In this document: piece by piece, positions 35,301 through 47,049 of the stretch | Layout of the letters: every line of letters begins with the position of its first letter | Numbering within the stretch: position 1 is the stretch's first letter | From: Cryptomeria japonica | Taxonomy: Eukaryota > Streptophyta > Pinopsida > Cupressales > Cupressaceae | DNA: 64,000 bases | NCBI RefSeq assembly: GCF_030272615.1 | Contig: NC_081409.1 | Location: 617,093,755 to 617,157,754 of the forward strand | Direction: 5' to 3' | The notes under the pieces: generated by a model | What the model was told of the DNA's origin: nothing | The model's input: the letters and a program-made list of their open reading frames with translations, nothing else | Database searches by the model: none | Made by a program: the position numbers and the translations under genes

Positions 35301-37309
35301 ATAACCATTCATTCCCAAATCTCTCCAAACAATCTTTTAGCAGTCACGAAGAAAACAACTCTTTTCAAAAATCAAAATGCAAGAATGCAAAAAAGATCTC
35401 CAACTTGGAAGTAGAGTGATGGTAATGCAATCGTAGAAGAGACAAAAATCCAAACCAACAAGCTTTCCAAAATTCAACCCAACCAAGCAATTCTCCCTCC
35501 AAGCAATTCTAAAATCCAAAAGTCGCAAAAAGATATCTAGAAGCACACCCACAAAAATGCTCACAAAGCCAATAAATAGAATCTCATTCAAAACTACAGA
35601 AGAATATCCACCAATCAAAATATTCCAATAAAATATATTCTATACCAACCCCCCTTCCAAAAATCGAGGTAAGAATATAAAATTATATTATTTACTTACC
35701 CTCAAATCTCAACCAATAAAATAATATGGTAGGTATAAACATAATATTCAATTAATCAATTAGTAACAAGAGAATGTAATAATAATATAATAAACAATAA
35801 TAATATAATAAATAATAATAATAAATTAAAGCCTAATAAAATAAATCAAATGCAATATAAATAAATGCTTCAATTAAATCTAAAACCACAAATAATATAA
35901 ATAAATAAACAAACAATTAAATAATATTATCCTCACAATCACAACTCTCAAGAGGGCCAATCATAACAAGGGGTAAGTACACAAATAATAGCAAATAAAT
36001 AAAATAATAATGCAAATAAATAATCAAAACAATAAATAATTAGATAAACAATAAATAATCCAACAATAAATAAATAAATAAATAATCAATAAAGAAGATA
36101 AATAAATAAACGGACATACATAAATACCGATCTAGTAATTAAACAATAAATAAATAAATAATAATCCAATAAATCAAAAGCTCAAATAATAAATCAAAAC
36201 CAATATAAATAAATAATAAATAACCAGTAAATAGATGAGCCAAAAACAAATAAATAGATAAACAATAAACAAATAATTAAATGTGCATATACATATAAAT
36301 GCTCTAGCCAATATAATTTAAACTCAATACTATAAATATCTCCCACATAGATATAAAGTAATCAAATAAATAATAAATAAACAAATGGATGTATTGATAC
36401 ACATAAATAGTCAACTAATATAATTCCACCATTAATTATTAATTAATTATAAAATTCTAGTAAATAAATATGTATAAATATATTGTATTCGTACTAACCA
36501 TTATTTAATAATTTACACCAATGACTATATGATGTAATTGATTAATTAATTTTCACAATTTCAAATAACCAATAAAATATAAATCCATAAAATAAACATT
36601 AATAAGTAATAATTCTCCAATAATAATAATAATAATAATCGCACATTAATATTAAATATTAATGTCATCTATTGATTTAATTTAATATTTATAAACTATA
36701 AACTGATTAATTATTAATTAATAAATAATCACAAACTCACAAGGCAACCCGACATAAGGTTGAACAACATACCCCATGACACAGAGCAACGACTCAAGCC
36801 AAGACACTAATTGACAAGGATATCAACTTAAGCCTAAACTATGAGAGGGAAACACATGCCATCTCCAACAACTTGCCATTGGGATAAAGACACACTCAGA
36901 ACTGTGAGACCAGGTGGAGTAGATGTTTGGAAACTGCAATCCTGTATCCACCATTAAACACAATACACCATATATACAACACATATACATCATAAATGAT
37001 CAGGCAAGTGATAGAGAATCACAACGTCATATCGTGCTCACATTGAGTTGTATGACATCGTCTCTAATCATGAAGACACTAGAAGACAATCACAAACATC
37101 GTAGCATCAACTTAGTCATCATAATCATAGAGTAGGGTTAGTATAATCATAATGTCATCAAAATCCCATAAGCAATATGATCCATCATGAGTAATAATCA
37201 AATATAGATCCATCACCATATCCAATACAATCATGAAACATGGTTAATACATAACATGATACCATCAAATCATCATAAAGTAGACTAAGCTAGATCAATA
37301 TATTCCTTT
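32372..37309 (+). mobile_element. AT-rich insertion in LINE relic, LTR-like start
   Basis: It begins TGTAATGCCCGCC, a start shared in form with several plant LTRs, directly after LINE RT sequence. LINE-like coding resumes about 4.9 kb later. No gag, pol or host gene is visible in between. 33800-34150 is less AT-rich; 35690-36730 is microsatellite-like. The right end and duplication could not be found (5 bp before the start is AATCT). It could be a very long solo LTR or several merged fragments. Confidence 0.4.
35690..36730. repeat. AATA/AATAAATA low-complexity region
   Basis: Long runs of AATAAATAAATAATAAT-like sequence, with scattered TTAATTAA, make up about 1 kb of very AT-rich low-complexity DNA. 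No gene is visible. Confidence 0.8.
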
Positions 37310-37399
37310 GATGTTTGTCTTTTGTTGGTAGGGTTTTGAAGCTTAAATAATTTATATGCCATTCCCATGTACTTGATGTTATGCTTAATACCATTTATT

Positions 37400-38190
37400 T
37401 ATGATGATATTGCATAGGAAGGTTGTGCTCTCATGCATTTGGATTATTACTTGTCTATCATAATATGGGAGCTAAGGAAACAAACAGATTGATGTACTTT
37501 ACATGACAAAGCAATGGAGGGTAAGTTTGTTAGAAAATTAGAAGATGTTATTGTGGAAGTAGCAAATTTTGTAATGTTGAGGAACAAATCTTTCACAAAT
37601 TGGCATGGGGAGATTTCGAAAGATTAAAAAGGATTGATTGTGCCATTTGCTTATGGGAAGCCAAGGGATTATTTATAAAAGAATGCAAGTCTTATGCAAA
37701 AGGAAAGCCATTAAAACAAAGGTTAAATTGAATTTTGGTGACACATCTAGGGGAAACCTAGGTGCCTTGGGTGCAAGATATATTTTTGAGAACCATGTTG
37801 GAGTTGTTATTGGGATAGTACTGAAAATTTGTCTATTGACACTAATAATGAAGCTAACTTTCAAGTGGTGTTATACACCATTCAAGAAGGAATCAAACTA
37901 GGACTAAATAAATTAGTCATCGAGGGAAACTCATTGATAAGAATTAATGCTATTCATAGCGGAATGAGCTTGAACGGGAAATTAAACAATATACTATAGT
38001 GTTATTAGGAATTATTGGATTCTTTTGATGCCTTCCATGTGCAACACATGTAGAGAGAATAAAATAGAAAGGTGAATAAGTATGCGAATGTGGTGGCCGA
38101 TATGGAAGGCAAGTTGGTAGATGTCAAATTGGAAAGTGTGCAAGAAGATTATCATAAAGATTCTCACTTTTTTGGCATTATCATACATTA
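37400..38190 (+). pseudogene. LINE C-terminal region with RNase H domain
   Basis: Plus-strand frames read KLNFGDTSRGNLGALGARYIF, then (after a one-base shift) TNNEANFQVVLYTIQEGIK, LGLNKLVIEGNSLI, and near 38040 FDAFHVQHM, REKNRKVNKYANVVADMEG. This is the plant RNase H domain found at the C-terminus of LINE ORF2. Expected catalytic Asp residues are altered (NFD to NFGD, EGDS to EGNS). Upstream (37400-37640) is more loosely LINE-like. Stops and shifts make it a relic. Confidence 0.7.
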
Positions 38191-40213
38191 AAATAATGTG
38201 AATGGCATATGAGTTTTTGGACTTGTTGCTTGTAAGAATTGTAAGAGGGTACACAATTAATACTTGAAAAATGATGAGTGCCGATAGGTGTGAGCAAAAA
38301 TTCATTGGAATTGGTTGGAGAGTCTTTACAAATGAAAAAATGGATTTGACTATGTGTCTCATAGCAAAAAAGAGCAAATATCTTTTATAGGATAGATATT
38401 CGAGCTTCAATTGAAGGAGGAGTTTAAAACTAAGTGTGCAATGGTGTTGTGGGTTGTGCAAATGACGATTGGAAAAATATTCACATCTTCAACTCATTGA
38501 CATAGGGTGAACATAAATATAGCATCAATGTTGTATTGGTAATGTTGGATTTGGGTGAACCAAAAGATTACATTAGGGTGGTGGCTAATATGTTAATCAA
38601 GCTGAGTTGGCGTGGAGGCCTAAAGAAAGTGGTGGATGATGTTGTGTTGGGTCTTGATTTGGGCACTTGGCCCTCTATTTTTACCCACACTATAATAGAC
38701 CATGGGTGCCCTTCGTCATCAATGTAGTGGGTGAAAAACAATTCAAATGTAAACACAATGCAATGTGAGGTTTGATTGATGGTGATTGATGGTGTCTCAA
38801 ATGTAGAAGAGAAGGATTGATCATTTACTACATAATCCAATGCTACTGTCATTTTAGACTAATTAATTTTGGTTAAAAATAACATTTTTATGGGATATAA
38901 CTATTTTATAAAAAACTAAAAAGTTTATTGATAATAGAAACAAATAAATGAATAAATAAACGAAATATTTTAATAACATCCAAAACCCAAAATTAGCACA
39001 CATCCCAAAAACAGAGCATCAAATTAACACACAAATGAGTTGCTAAATAGTGGATTTTCTTGATATGGAAAAGTCCGGAAAAGACCCGAGCGACAGTATA
39101 TCTTTCCCGACTAATATCTAACATACAAATAGATCGTAGCCGTCCAATATAATAAATTACATCGTAGCCGTCCGATTCACTTTTGTGAATTTTTTGTCGT
39201 TCTTTAAAACTGAAGAAGGCCCAAAGAACAAAAAATGCCGTAGCCCTGGAATTTGATATGATCAGCCTTGGGAGTCGAACCATGGACCTGATTGAAAGCA
39301 AACGTACATTTCAGTTTATATCTGAATTCTTCAGGGCAGAAATTGCTCAGAGGAATGATGACGAATACGATTACAGTTAACTGAGATTTTCTGTGGTTTA
39401 ATAGAAGCAAGCTATCAAGAATATCTTGATCCATAGGACAATTCCACTCTCCGAAAAATTACAAGTAAAATTGTAAAGAAATTTCTGAGCGAAGACCGTC
39501 ATTTGTGTTTTTATGTGCATTTTATTCGTAAATAATTCTTTTGGAGTTTATGTTTAGAAATTGAAAGTATTTTGTTTTTCAGTGTGTTTTTAGAGTTCAA
39601 TATTTGCTTGAGAGAGGTCGCAATCGTTTTAAAAATATGCATTTGTGTAGCAGAAGGATTCGGTTTGGTCTTTTTGCGTGGATTTGCGTTTACAAGTAAA
39701 TGACTTCGAGTTCACGCAATTGAGTTCGAAATTGTCTGTAATATACTGTTTAGGTGTGTTTAGGAGTTAATCTTCCATGCTTGCAATGGCTTTTGATGAT
39801 ATTAATTTTGGTTTTAGGGATGGTAAGGTCAGTCTAGAGCTGTAACTTTTGGCAACGTTATAGGTCGGGATTTTTATCTTATATTCTAATTCCACTAGAG
39901 TTACACATTTTTTCATATTTCCAGTCTCCCTTTGTTGTACAGGAGTTTCTGTCTTCTGCTGTCACGAGAAAGCTTGCAATATACTTTTTGTTTTCTTGGT
40001 TTTGGTCAAGGCTAGGCTGCGTTCATGGGACCTTGTAGGTTATGATTGTGTAGTTTATCATCAGGGGGAATTCAGGATATGTGTTTGAATTTTTTATGTT
40101 AATTTTTTGAATTAAGCCGGGATAAATTGAGTGGTGGAGAATTTGAATTGAGGGGGGTGAAATTGAGCACCGGAAATTGTGGTGGAATTGAGAAAATTTT
40201 TGGTGCTAATATA
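38191..40213. other. Upstream region of the hydrolase gene
   Basis: No transposon coding is recognised. It holds a 13 bp direct repeat (ATCGTAGCCGTCC near 39133 and 39162). Between 39440 and 40210 the composition becomes T-rich, as expected of a plant 5' untranslated region, possibly with a leader intron. No TATA box or start site could be fixed. Confidence 0.4.
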
Positions 40214-40509
40214 ATGGGCAATGTGACATCTAATGTGGCTGCAAGATTTGCATTTTTCCCTCCCAAACCACCTACTTATCAGGTGTATGAGGATGGCAAC
40301 AGATTTTACATTACTGGGAGTCCTCCTGTTAACAATATGGATGTTACTGTGCTGGATACTAAAGTAGGGAATAAAATAGTGGCAACTTATTGGCGTCATC
40401 CTTATGCTCACTTCACATTGCTTTATTCCCATGGCAATGCTGCTGATTTGGGTCAGATGTACGATCTTTTTATGGAGCTCAGAGCACATTTACGAGTCAA
40501 TGTAATGAG
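40214..40509 (+). CDS. Alpha/beta-hydrolase (ABHD17-like) gene, first coding exon
   Basis: The start at [17 protein letters not shown] matches the conserved N-terminus of plant ABHD17-like serine hydrolases; an in-frame ATG at 40127 would only add a non-conserved extension. The exon encodes 98 full codons, ending [11 protein letters not shown], and stops at a splice donor (AG|GTAGGC) in phase 2. It includes [18 protein letters not shown], the oxyanion/nucleophile-elbow approach of the fold. The catalytic Ser, Asp and His lie in later exons that I could not find. Gly2 and Ser6 fit an N-myristoylation consensus, suggesting a membrane-associated protein (animal ABHD17 proteins are depalmitoylases; the plant role is inferred). 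The exon is intact. Element E begins 450 bases into the intron. Confidence 0.85.
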
Positions 40510-40960
40510 GTAGGCGTGTGCATAGGCATTTTCTATCCTCCTTAATTACTAGGGAAAAAAAAGGATAACCTTTTATAATTTTTTAAATGTGTGTTAAAAT
40601 GTGCTTATTTAAAGAAGATTGGACTCGGTAACTAATCCTGATTCGTCAGACCAAATTTATTTTTGGAATTTCGCAACTCAAAAGCAGAAAACTTGGATGG
40701 TAAAAAATAAAACTAAGACATGTTATTCCGTTAGACAAAACCTGAATACAGATATGCACACACTTTGATATTTCAAACTTAAATGAGATTATATCTTAAA
40801 CTGTAATTATGGGCTCTCTTTCTCCCCGATTTTTGTTTGAGGATATTTTCATTTTGCATGTTCTATACAGAAAAAAGGATATTTTGTTTCCTCATAGAAA
40901 CATCCAACATTGGTTATTTGTAGGATATTGCAAGCCTAAAACAACAGACCGGCATCAATA
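40510..40960 (+). other. Start of hydrolase intron 1
   Basis: It begins with GTAGGC after the exon and is T-rich like a plant intron. No second exon is visible here or further right on the plus strand. If the gene is intact, intron 1 runs at least to the window edge, about 23.5 kb. Confidence 0.6.
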
Positions 40961-41512
40961 TTAGAATGTCCTCTTCTTGATTTACCCTAGAATTTGCCCA
41001 CACAATAATTATTATTGCCATTAGCTGTTTGACATGAGGAATCTGGAGCTGATCTATTACAGGTCCGATCCTTTGCTTGTCTCTGGTGTTCACAATAATC
41101 TTTGCCTGATTGGATGATTGCTGTAGATGTTCGATCCTATGGATGCTCTTTTCCAAATGATTGCTTGTTCTTCTTTGATTTACTTCCCTTTTTGTTCTGC
41201 TGTTCGATTTGAAATGATACCTTCCTTCTTCTTAAACACCCTTCTATTTCGCTGAGGTTGTGTCTCTTAGGCGGTTACCATTCTTTCCAAACAATGGTGT
41301 CTCATGCATGTGCCCCTTACTAATTAATTCTTAACATAAGGATCGCTACCTTGACTCAAATTGTTATTTCTTAATTAATTCGCTACCTTATGATCGCTGC
41401 TTTAACTTAATTGCTTTCTGGTCATAATCGCTGTCAATTGGAATATGGTCACTGTCCTGAGTATGCTGATTTCTGTCTCAAATATTTATACTACCTAGGC
41501 GGGTGCATTACA
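40961..41512 (-). repeat. 3' LTR of element E
   Basis: Direct repeat partner of 44705-45258. The minus strand starts TGTAATGCACCCGCC at 41512 and includes a TATA-like GTATAAATATTTG about 30 bases in. The outer end near 40961 has lost the canonical TG. Confidence 0.8.
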
Positions 41513-41530
41513 GTCCGCCCTTCCCAAAAT
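41513..41530 (-). promoter_or_regulatory. Polypurine tract of element E
   Basis: The minus strand reads TTTTGGGAAGGGCGGAC directly before the LTR start. Confidence 0.65.
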
Positions 41531-42100
41531 TTGCTTGTCCTCAAGCAAAGTTACTATTTATTAAATAAAAAATAGAAATATGATGATAGGAATATGTTGA
41601 CAGTAATCATTGAAAACATATCAGGTATGAACCAAACATGGATCATACACATAAAAACACAAAGAATACACATGAATATATGCAGACACGAAGCATACAC
41701 ACAACTACACATATTGCTAGATCCCTTCTTATTGACTAGAATGCACCCATTGATTTGTTTTTACCTTGAAGGCAGGCAGGATCAAGAAGAAAGAAAGAAG
41801 TGTTTTGATTTGCAATAGGCAAGTGCATCAAAGGTTTTGGAGGAGGAAGCATGATAAGGTCTGCCCAAAACCATCCCCGCACTAAGCCCAAGAGCGGACA
41901 CTTACCCTCTTGGTTTTAGTGGCAGGCACATTGGACATCCACTCGAGGTGGTCTACCTAGTGGGGTGTTCGTATCTGCTTTCCCTATTCACTCTTCATCC
42001 TTTTAAGTCAATAGTCAATCATCGAGGGGTAGGAAGAGGGCCTAACCCCGCCTTACTACTCCCATGAGCTGGGAAGGGGGCTTAACCCCACCTTGCTGTT

Positions 42101-42436
42101 CATAAGTCATTTAGAGCCAAAAAGTGGGCCTAACCCCATCTTGTTGTTCATAAGCCTTCTAGAGCCAGAAAGTGGGTCTAACCTCATCTTGCTGCTCATA
42201 AGCCATTTAGAGCCAGAAAGTGGGCTTAACCCCATCTTGCTACTCATAAGCCATTTAGAGTTAGAAAGTGGGCCTAACCACATCTTTCTGTCTATAACCC
42301 ATTTAAAGCCAAAAGGTGGGCCTAACCCTATCTTGCTGCACATAAGCCATTTAGAGTTAGAAAGTGAGCCTAACCCCATCTTACTACTCATAAGCCATTT
42401 AGAGTCAAAAAGTGGGCTTGACCCCATCTTGCTACT
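42101..42436. repeat. Seven-unit 48 bp tandem array in element E
   Basis: Units of exactly 48 bp contain CATTTAGAG, AAAGTGGGC and CCCCATCTTGCT. Seven follow without spacers; two more divergent units precede them (42010-42100). Because 48 is a multiple of three, both strands show a long periodic open frame with 16-residue repeats, which is a by-product of the array. Confidence 0.85.
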
Positions 42437-43143
42437 CCCACGTGCTTATTAAATTTTCTCCAATATGCTTCAATCCTTTGCTTAATACGTCTCATAGATC
42501 TTGAGGATATAAGGGTGTTGTAGTTACTAGATTGACTCCTCCACAAAGCTCCACTTGTTTATTGTCCTTTCTTCTTTTGATTGGATGCCTCTAAGATCTT
42601 CCTCATCGTGCATTGTTTTCTTACTTGGATTTCATTTTGCTTCTTCATCAGACATTGCCTCTATATTATGTATTTGGTTTACACATGTGTCTTGGCCTCC
42701 TCTCTTCCTTGCATTTGAAGCACACCTTTCTCTTTTGGGTCTTCTTGTCGGCTTTTAAGTTTTTCTTGTTTACAATCGTGTCCATGCTCTCATTTTCTCT
42801 TACATTGGAAACAAAGTTCTTTGTTTATGAGCTCCTCTCTTTCATTGTAAGATAGAAGGGATAAGGTTGTTTCTTTGTATGGTATTTGTCCTTTGTAGGT
42901 GTAATGTCCAAATTTAGTGCTTTTTGGATTGCATCGTCAAGAGATGTAGGATCGAGGGCACTTACTAAGCCACAAATAGTTTCTTTTAATCTCTCGACAA
43001 ATAAGTAGGCAAGTCTACTTTGAGATACTTCGGGTACCATAACTAAAAGGTTTTGGAATTTAGTGTCATACTCTTCTACGGTTCCATGTTACCTTATTTG
43101 AGTTAGCTCCTTAAAGTAACACTCTAGGTGTTTTTGATCAAAC

Positions 43144-43148
43144 CTTTG
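43144..43148. repeat. Target-site duplication of solo LTR (left)
   Basis: CTTTG, identical to 43928-43932. Confidence 0.85.
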
Positions 43149-43927
43149 TGAAGCAGTCACCGGTAAGGAGGGACCTCAAAGAGATCAATCCGGACCGGTC
43201 AGCACAACAGAAACACATAGATATGATGGAGGCAATGCAAAACAGGTTATTTTATTGCATGAAATTTGATTACATCCAACTGGTAACAACTAGGTTACAA
43301 CATACCGACACACATGCTTGGTAGAATAGGTCACAACCGGGACCTTGAATTGAAAGATCTATCTTCTATGCACAATCTAGATGTCTAATTCTCTGACTTT
43401 TCTTGATTACATTCTAAAGCATAATTACAAATATATATATCGATCCAAAGGACCCGGTCGGCCCAAAAGGGATCAAAACCCAAAGAATAAGACCTAACAT
43501 GAAATTAACAAAGGTCAGCCTCCGCCAAGAGATTCCTCCGGAAAATCCGAAGGATGAAATGTAGAAGGTTGGCCACACGCCAAGAAACATCGAGATCAAC
43601 GTTCAAGGCTCCACAAGCTTCAGAATGGGTTCCGGTAGATCACCATAATAGGTCTCAGGCAACCGGTAACAAAGGAACAACCGGTAACAATAAACTGTCA
43701 AGGAAACCGGTAGCGATATCTTGCTGGAAAGTGATCCAAATGCGATGCGGTCTGAGAGCAAGAAGGATGATCAAGTCTTCAAGTAGAATCCAACTCCACA
43801 AGATCTGGTGAGCCAAAACCGGGACACACGGAAAGGAAATCTGAAACTGCAAACAGAAAACAAAACAAAAAGGAAAATGTTTTTGGTTGATGCAAGATTG
43901 CTGTGAACCGGGGATGCTCCTGCATCA
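43149..43927. mobile_element. 779 bp solo LTR inside the gag of element E
   Basis: TG...CA ends with an 8 bp imperfect terminal inverted repeat (TGAAGCAG/CTGCATCA, seven of eight pairs), flanked by a perfect CTTTG duplication. It has no coding content. CCGGT motifs are frequent, about ten copies. It is most simply the remnant of an LTR element after recombination between its two LTRs. Orientation cannot be fixed without a family member. Confidence 0.8.
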
Positions 43928-43932
43928 CTTTG
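43928..43932. repeat. Target-site duplication of solo LTR (right)
   Basis: CTTTG, identical to 43144-43148. Confidence 0.85.
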
Positions 43933-44690
43933 GACAAGTTTTTGAGTGGAATTCATCATATGTTGTTATATGTTGGTGGCCTTGGGTAATAAAGCTATGA
44001 TGCCACCAATCATGGACTGTTCCTTCTAAGTGGAGTATGGCAAAATTTACAGCATCTTCCTTTGTCATGGGACTACGTGAGAGGTAGGTGTCTATCTTTT
44101 GGACCCTTGAATGTGTCGTGACTTTCCCAGATCCATCAAAATTAGAAAGGGTTATTTTACTTATCCTTTGTTTCAAATCTTTGTTGGGTTGTTTTCTTTC
44201 CCTACTAGAGATAGTTGCACTTTAGCATTACAGTAATCCCTAAAAGAGACATTCTCCTGAATTTGGGATTAAGTCTTGAGTATGCTTCTACAATTTCATC
44301 AATATTATCCATGGTTGGAATATTTGCTTCTTCCTCTTCTATGTGTTCTTCCCTAGGTAGGAAGGGAGGTCTTGTTGGCCTAGGGTTTGATACCCTTTGT
44401 GACATGTTATTTTTGGAGTGGTTGGAGTTGGTATCCCTCCCATTGGTTTGGCTGGGTTGAAAATTATTGCTACTCATATTTTGAATGGCTTGGAGGAGAA
44501 GTTGGGTTGTTCTTTCATTTCTCTCATTTTGTTCCATGAGAGCTTGAGTGGTTTGCTCCATGAAGGTCCTCAATTTGTGCCCATTTGTTCGCCCATTGTG
44601 TTGTTTGGTGTAGGATTGGCGGATGCAAAGTCCTTTGAGCCCTTTGGCTGGGTTGCATCAACTACCTAACACAGGATGGCAGGAAGGATT

Positions 44691-44702
44691 GCTCTGATAC
44701 CA
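44691..44702 (-). promoter_or_regulatory. Primer binding site of element E
   Basis: The minus strand reads TGGTATCAGAGC, two bases inside the LTR end, matching initiator methionine tRNA. Confidence 0.85.
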
Positions 44703-44704
44703 AT

Positions 44705-45258
44705 TGTAATGCCCCCTTCTTGATTTACCCTAGAATTTGCCCACACAATAGTTATTAATGCTATTAGTTGTTTGACATGAGGAATCTGGAGCTGATCTAT
44801 TACAGGTCTGATCCTTTGCTTGTCTCTGCTGTTCACAATAATCTTTGTCTGATTGGATGACTGCTGTAGATGTTCAATCCTATGGATGCTCTTCTCCAAA
44901 TGATTGCTTGTTCTTCTTCGATTACTTCCATTTTTGTTCTTCTATTTGACGCCTTTGGAATGATCCCTTCCTTCTTAAATACCCTTCCATTTCGCTGAAA
45001 GGTTGTGTCTCTTAGGCGGCTACCATTCTTTTCAAAGAATGGTGTCTCTTCCATGTGCCCCTGACTAATTAATTCTAAACAATACAGGATAGCTGCCTTG
45101 ACTCAATTCTTATTTCTTAATTAATTTGCTACCTTATGATCACCGCTTTAACCTAATTGCTTTCTGGGCATAGTCGCTGTCAATTAGAATATAGTTGCTG
45201 TCTTGAGTATGCTGATTTCTCTCTCAAATATTCACACTACCTAGGTGGGGGCATAAAG
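44705..45258 (-). repeat. 5' LTR of element E
   Basis: Direct repeat partner of 40961-41512. The inner end TGTAATGCCCC is intact next to the primer site; the outer end near 45258 is mutated. Confidence 0.8.
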
Positions 45259-47049
45259 TTTTCACAGTTTATTAGATTGAGATTAAGGGCTTTTTGAAGA
45301 TCTCTTTTTTTAACATCAATATTTTGGATTACATTCTGTTTCTTCCTGAGCATTTTCAAGGGGCTACTTTTACAATTCTGCTATCATTTGCTATCATCTT
45401 GATGATGGATCATGGAGTGCAATCCCCAAACTTTGATGTAAACAAAAAGTGCAATTTCTCCAGAAGTTCTTACTTCTAAACTAGAATTAAATATTATAAC
45501 TAAGCCATATTAAATCTGTGGTACAACTGGCCTAGTGACAATTGAGGGTGATATTGGCCATTGAACAGGCCCTGAAATGCAATGTTACTAGCAGATAGAT
45601 AAACACTGCAATGCAAACAAAATTGTATACATATGTTAGTATGAGCTGAATCAATTTTCTTGAGATAATATCTAGTATATACTATGTATTTCAGCTCAGT
45701 ATACCTTATTTTAAAAGGCTCCAAACCCACCAAAAGGCCAAGTGGCTTACCCAAAGAAAGACAACCTTATTTATTAAATTGATGGAGATAAAATGGCTGG
45801 ATGGCTGGACAATGCCTAAAGTAAATCAGATTTTTTTCTGAACTCATATACATTTAACTTTTCTCAGTCAAAGTGCTTATGGAATGAAAAGATCTAAGTT
45901 CTAACAGTTAACAGCAAATACGAAGGCTTCTGTGAAACTGAATATTAGCGTATTCCCCAAATAAAACAGCATTTCTAATTCCCATCAAGCTTATGAAAAT
46001 CTACAAGTGATTTTCAATCCTCCTCTTTCTAACACAGGTGCCAACAGAAACAGCCCACGATACTGAATATGCATTATTTATCCTCTCTCATGCACTCAGA
46101 AACTTACAATAATTATATCATACTCCTAATTTAGGGTCTTGCGGGCCAAGAAGCCCCATCAAGTTCACAAACTTCTCACATTCTGGTTCAAAGCAAAAAA
46201 TGAGAAACCTAAAAGGAATACGGTAAATTGAAAGCCCTTCCACATCTTGCTTCTCTGTCATGATCCAAACAGACATTGCTATTTTCTCTCAACATTGCAT
46301 TACCTCTATTTGTTTTTCATATCTGCTTTGTACACAAAATAAGATAAACATCAAAGAGCCCTTGGTTTGCTGGTGAAATTGAATGGTTCTGAATGAGCCT
46401 ACCAAGGATCAAGTCTTGCTGAATGCAAGGCCCTCGACATCATAAGGGATGAATCGTGCCTCAAGTGACTTTGGTGGAATGGATAACCTTCAGTCCTTGA
46501 CTCTTAGTAAAGAGGTTTCAGCTTAGACTTGTGCTTCCAAATCAGGCTGCAAAAACTATCTGGGTTTGACATAAAGCCTTCCATCTTAAAACGAAGAATA
46601 AACAGGAAAATGGATTGCAAAAGAAGAAACTAAATATGCAAGTTCTCTTCCACCAAAATCCTGGATGGAGAAACAAGGATGCGATTTATAATAAAATCAG
46701 AAGCAGGTCTACATGGCCCAGCACTGTTATCAATGCCAGTATAGATTCAGCACCTGCTTGTCCTTAATGGGAACTCTTAAAAAATGCATATCATATAGAT
46801 TAATTTTTGAGGGTTATATGAATATCCAAGTTTGAAGTTAAAGCCTCTTTGGCTTCTTTTTAATCGTTATCTGAGGATTCAACTTTGATCAGTTCTTAAT
46901 CTTGAGGGTTCTCCCTCATATGGTGTGAAGAGCTTCATCAGGTAGTCAAGAAAAAATAAGTCAAAGCAGCATGCCAACAGAATTATTATTTCCTGAAGGG
47001 ATCTCATTCGGACAAGAATCCTGAAGAGTTAACTGTAGATTTCTCTATG
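45259..47049. other. Unassigned, probably hydrolase intron
   Basis: No transposon coding or hydrolase exon is recognised. One short minus-strand stretch (46121-46203, containing FCFEPECEKFVNLMGLLG) is bounded by an acceptor-like TTTTAG and a donor-like GTATGA and could be a small exon of an antisense gene, but no family is recognised. Confidence 0.35.

Larger units (their letters stand above)
42690..44604 (-). pseudogene. Element E gag, split by a solo LTR
   Basis: Starts near 44604 with a frameshift shortly after. It reads Gln/Asn-rich helices (FMEQTTQALMEQNERNERTT), an acidic hinge (EEHIEEEEANIPTMD) and the retrotransposon gag domain (LSNFDGSGKV, LEGTVHDWWHH, TTYDEFHSK). At the foreign LTR (43149-43927) the frame breaks. 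On the other side gag continues with FDQKHLECYFKELTQI, the conserved LFVERLKETICGLV and a degenerate zinc knuckle (CFQCKRK, stop, EHGHDC). Gag builds the particle. Nothing resembling pol follows. Confidence 0.75.
40961..45258 (-). mobile_element. Element E: gag-only LTR retrotransposon in the hydrolase intron
   Basis: LTRs of about 550 bp (40961-41512 and 44705-45258) flank a minus-strand internal region with an initiator-Met primer site (44691-44702), a gag frame, a 48 bp tandem array and a polypurine tract (41513-41530). No protease, RT, RNase H or integrase is present in the ~3.2 kb interior. This fits a non-autonomous element of the TR-GAG kind. A 779 bp solo LTR (43149-43927) splits its gag. 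Outer duplication is unclear because both LTR ends have mutated TG/CA bases. Confidence 0.75.

Noticed and set aside
39250-39300. tRNA-like T-arm (GGTTCGACTCCC on the minus strand)
   Set aside because: No acceptor stem, D-arm or anticodon arm can be folded around it.
40127-40213. Upstream in-frame ATG as the hydrolase start
   Set aside because: The added residues are not conserved in the family, while MGNVTS is the known N-terminus and gives a myristoylation site.
42093-42452. 119-codon plus-strand frame with 16-residue repeats, and its minus-strand counterpart
   Set aside because: Caused by the 48 bp tandem array, whose length is a multiple of three; no start context or domain.
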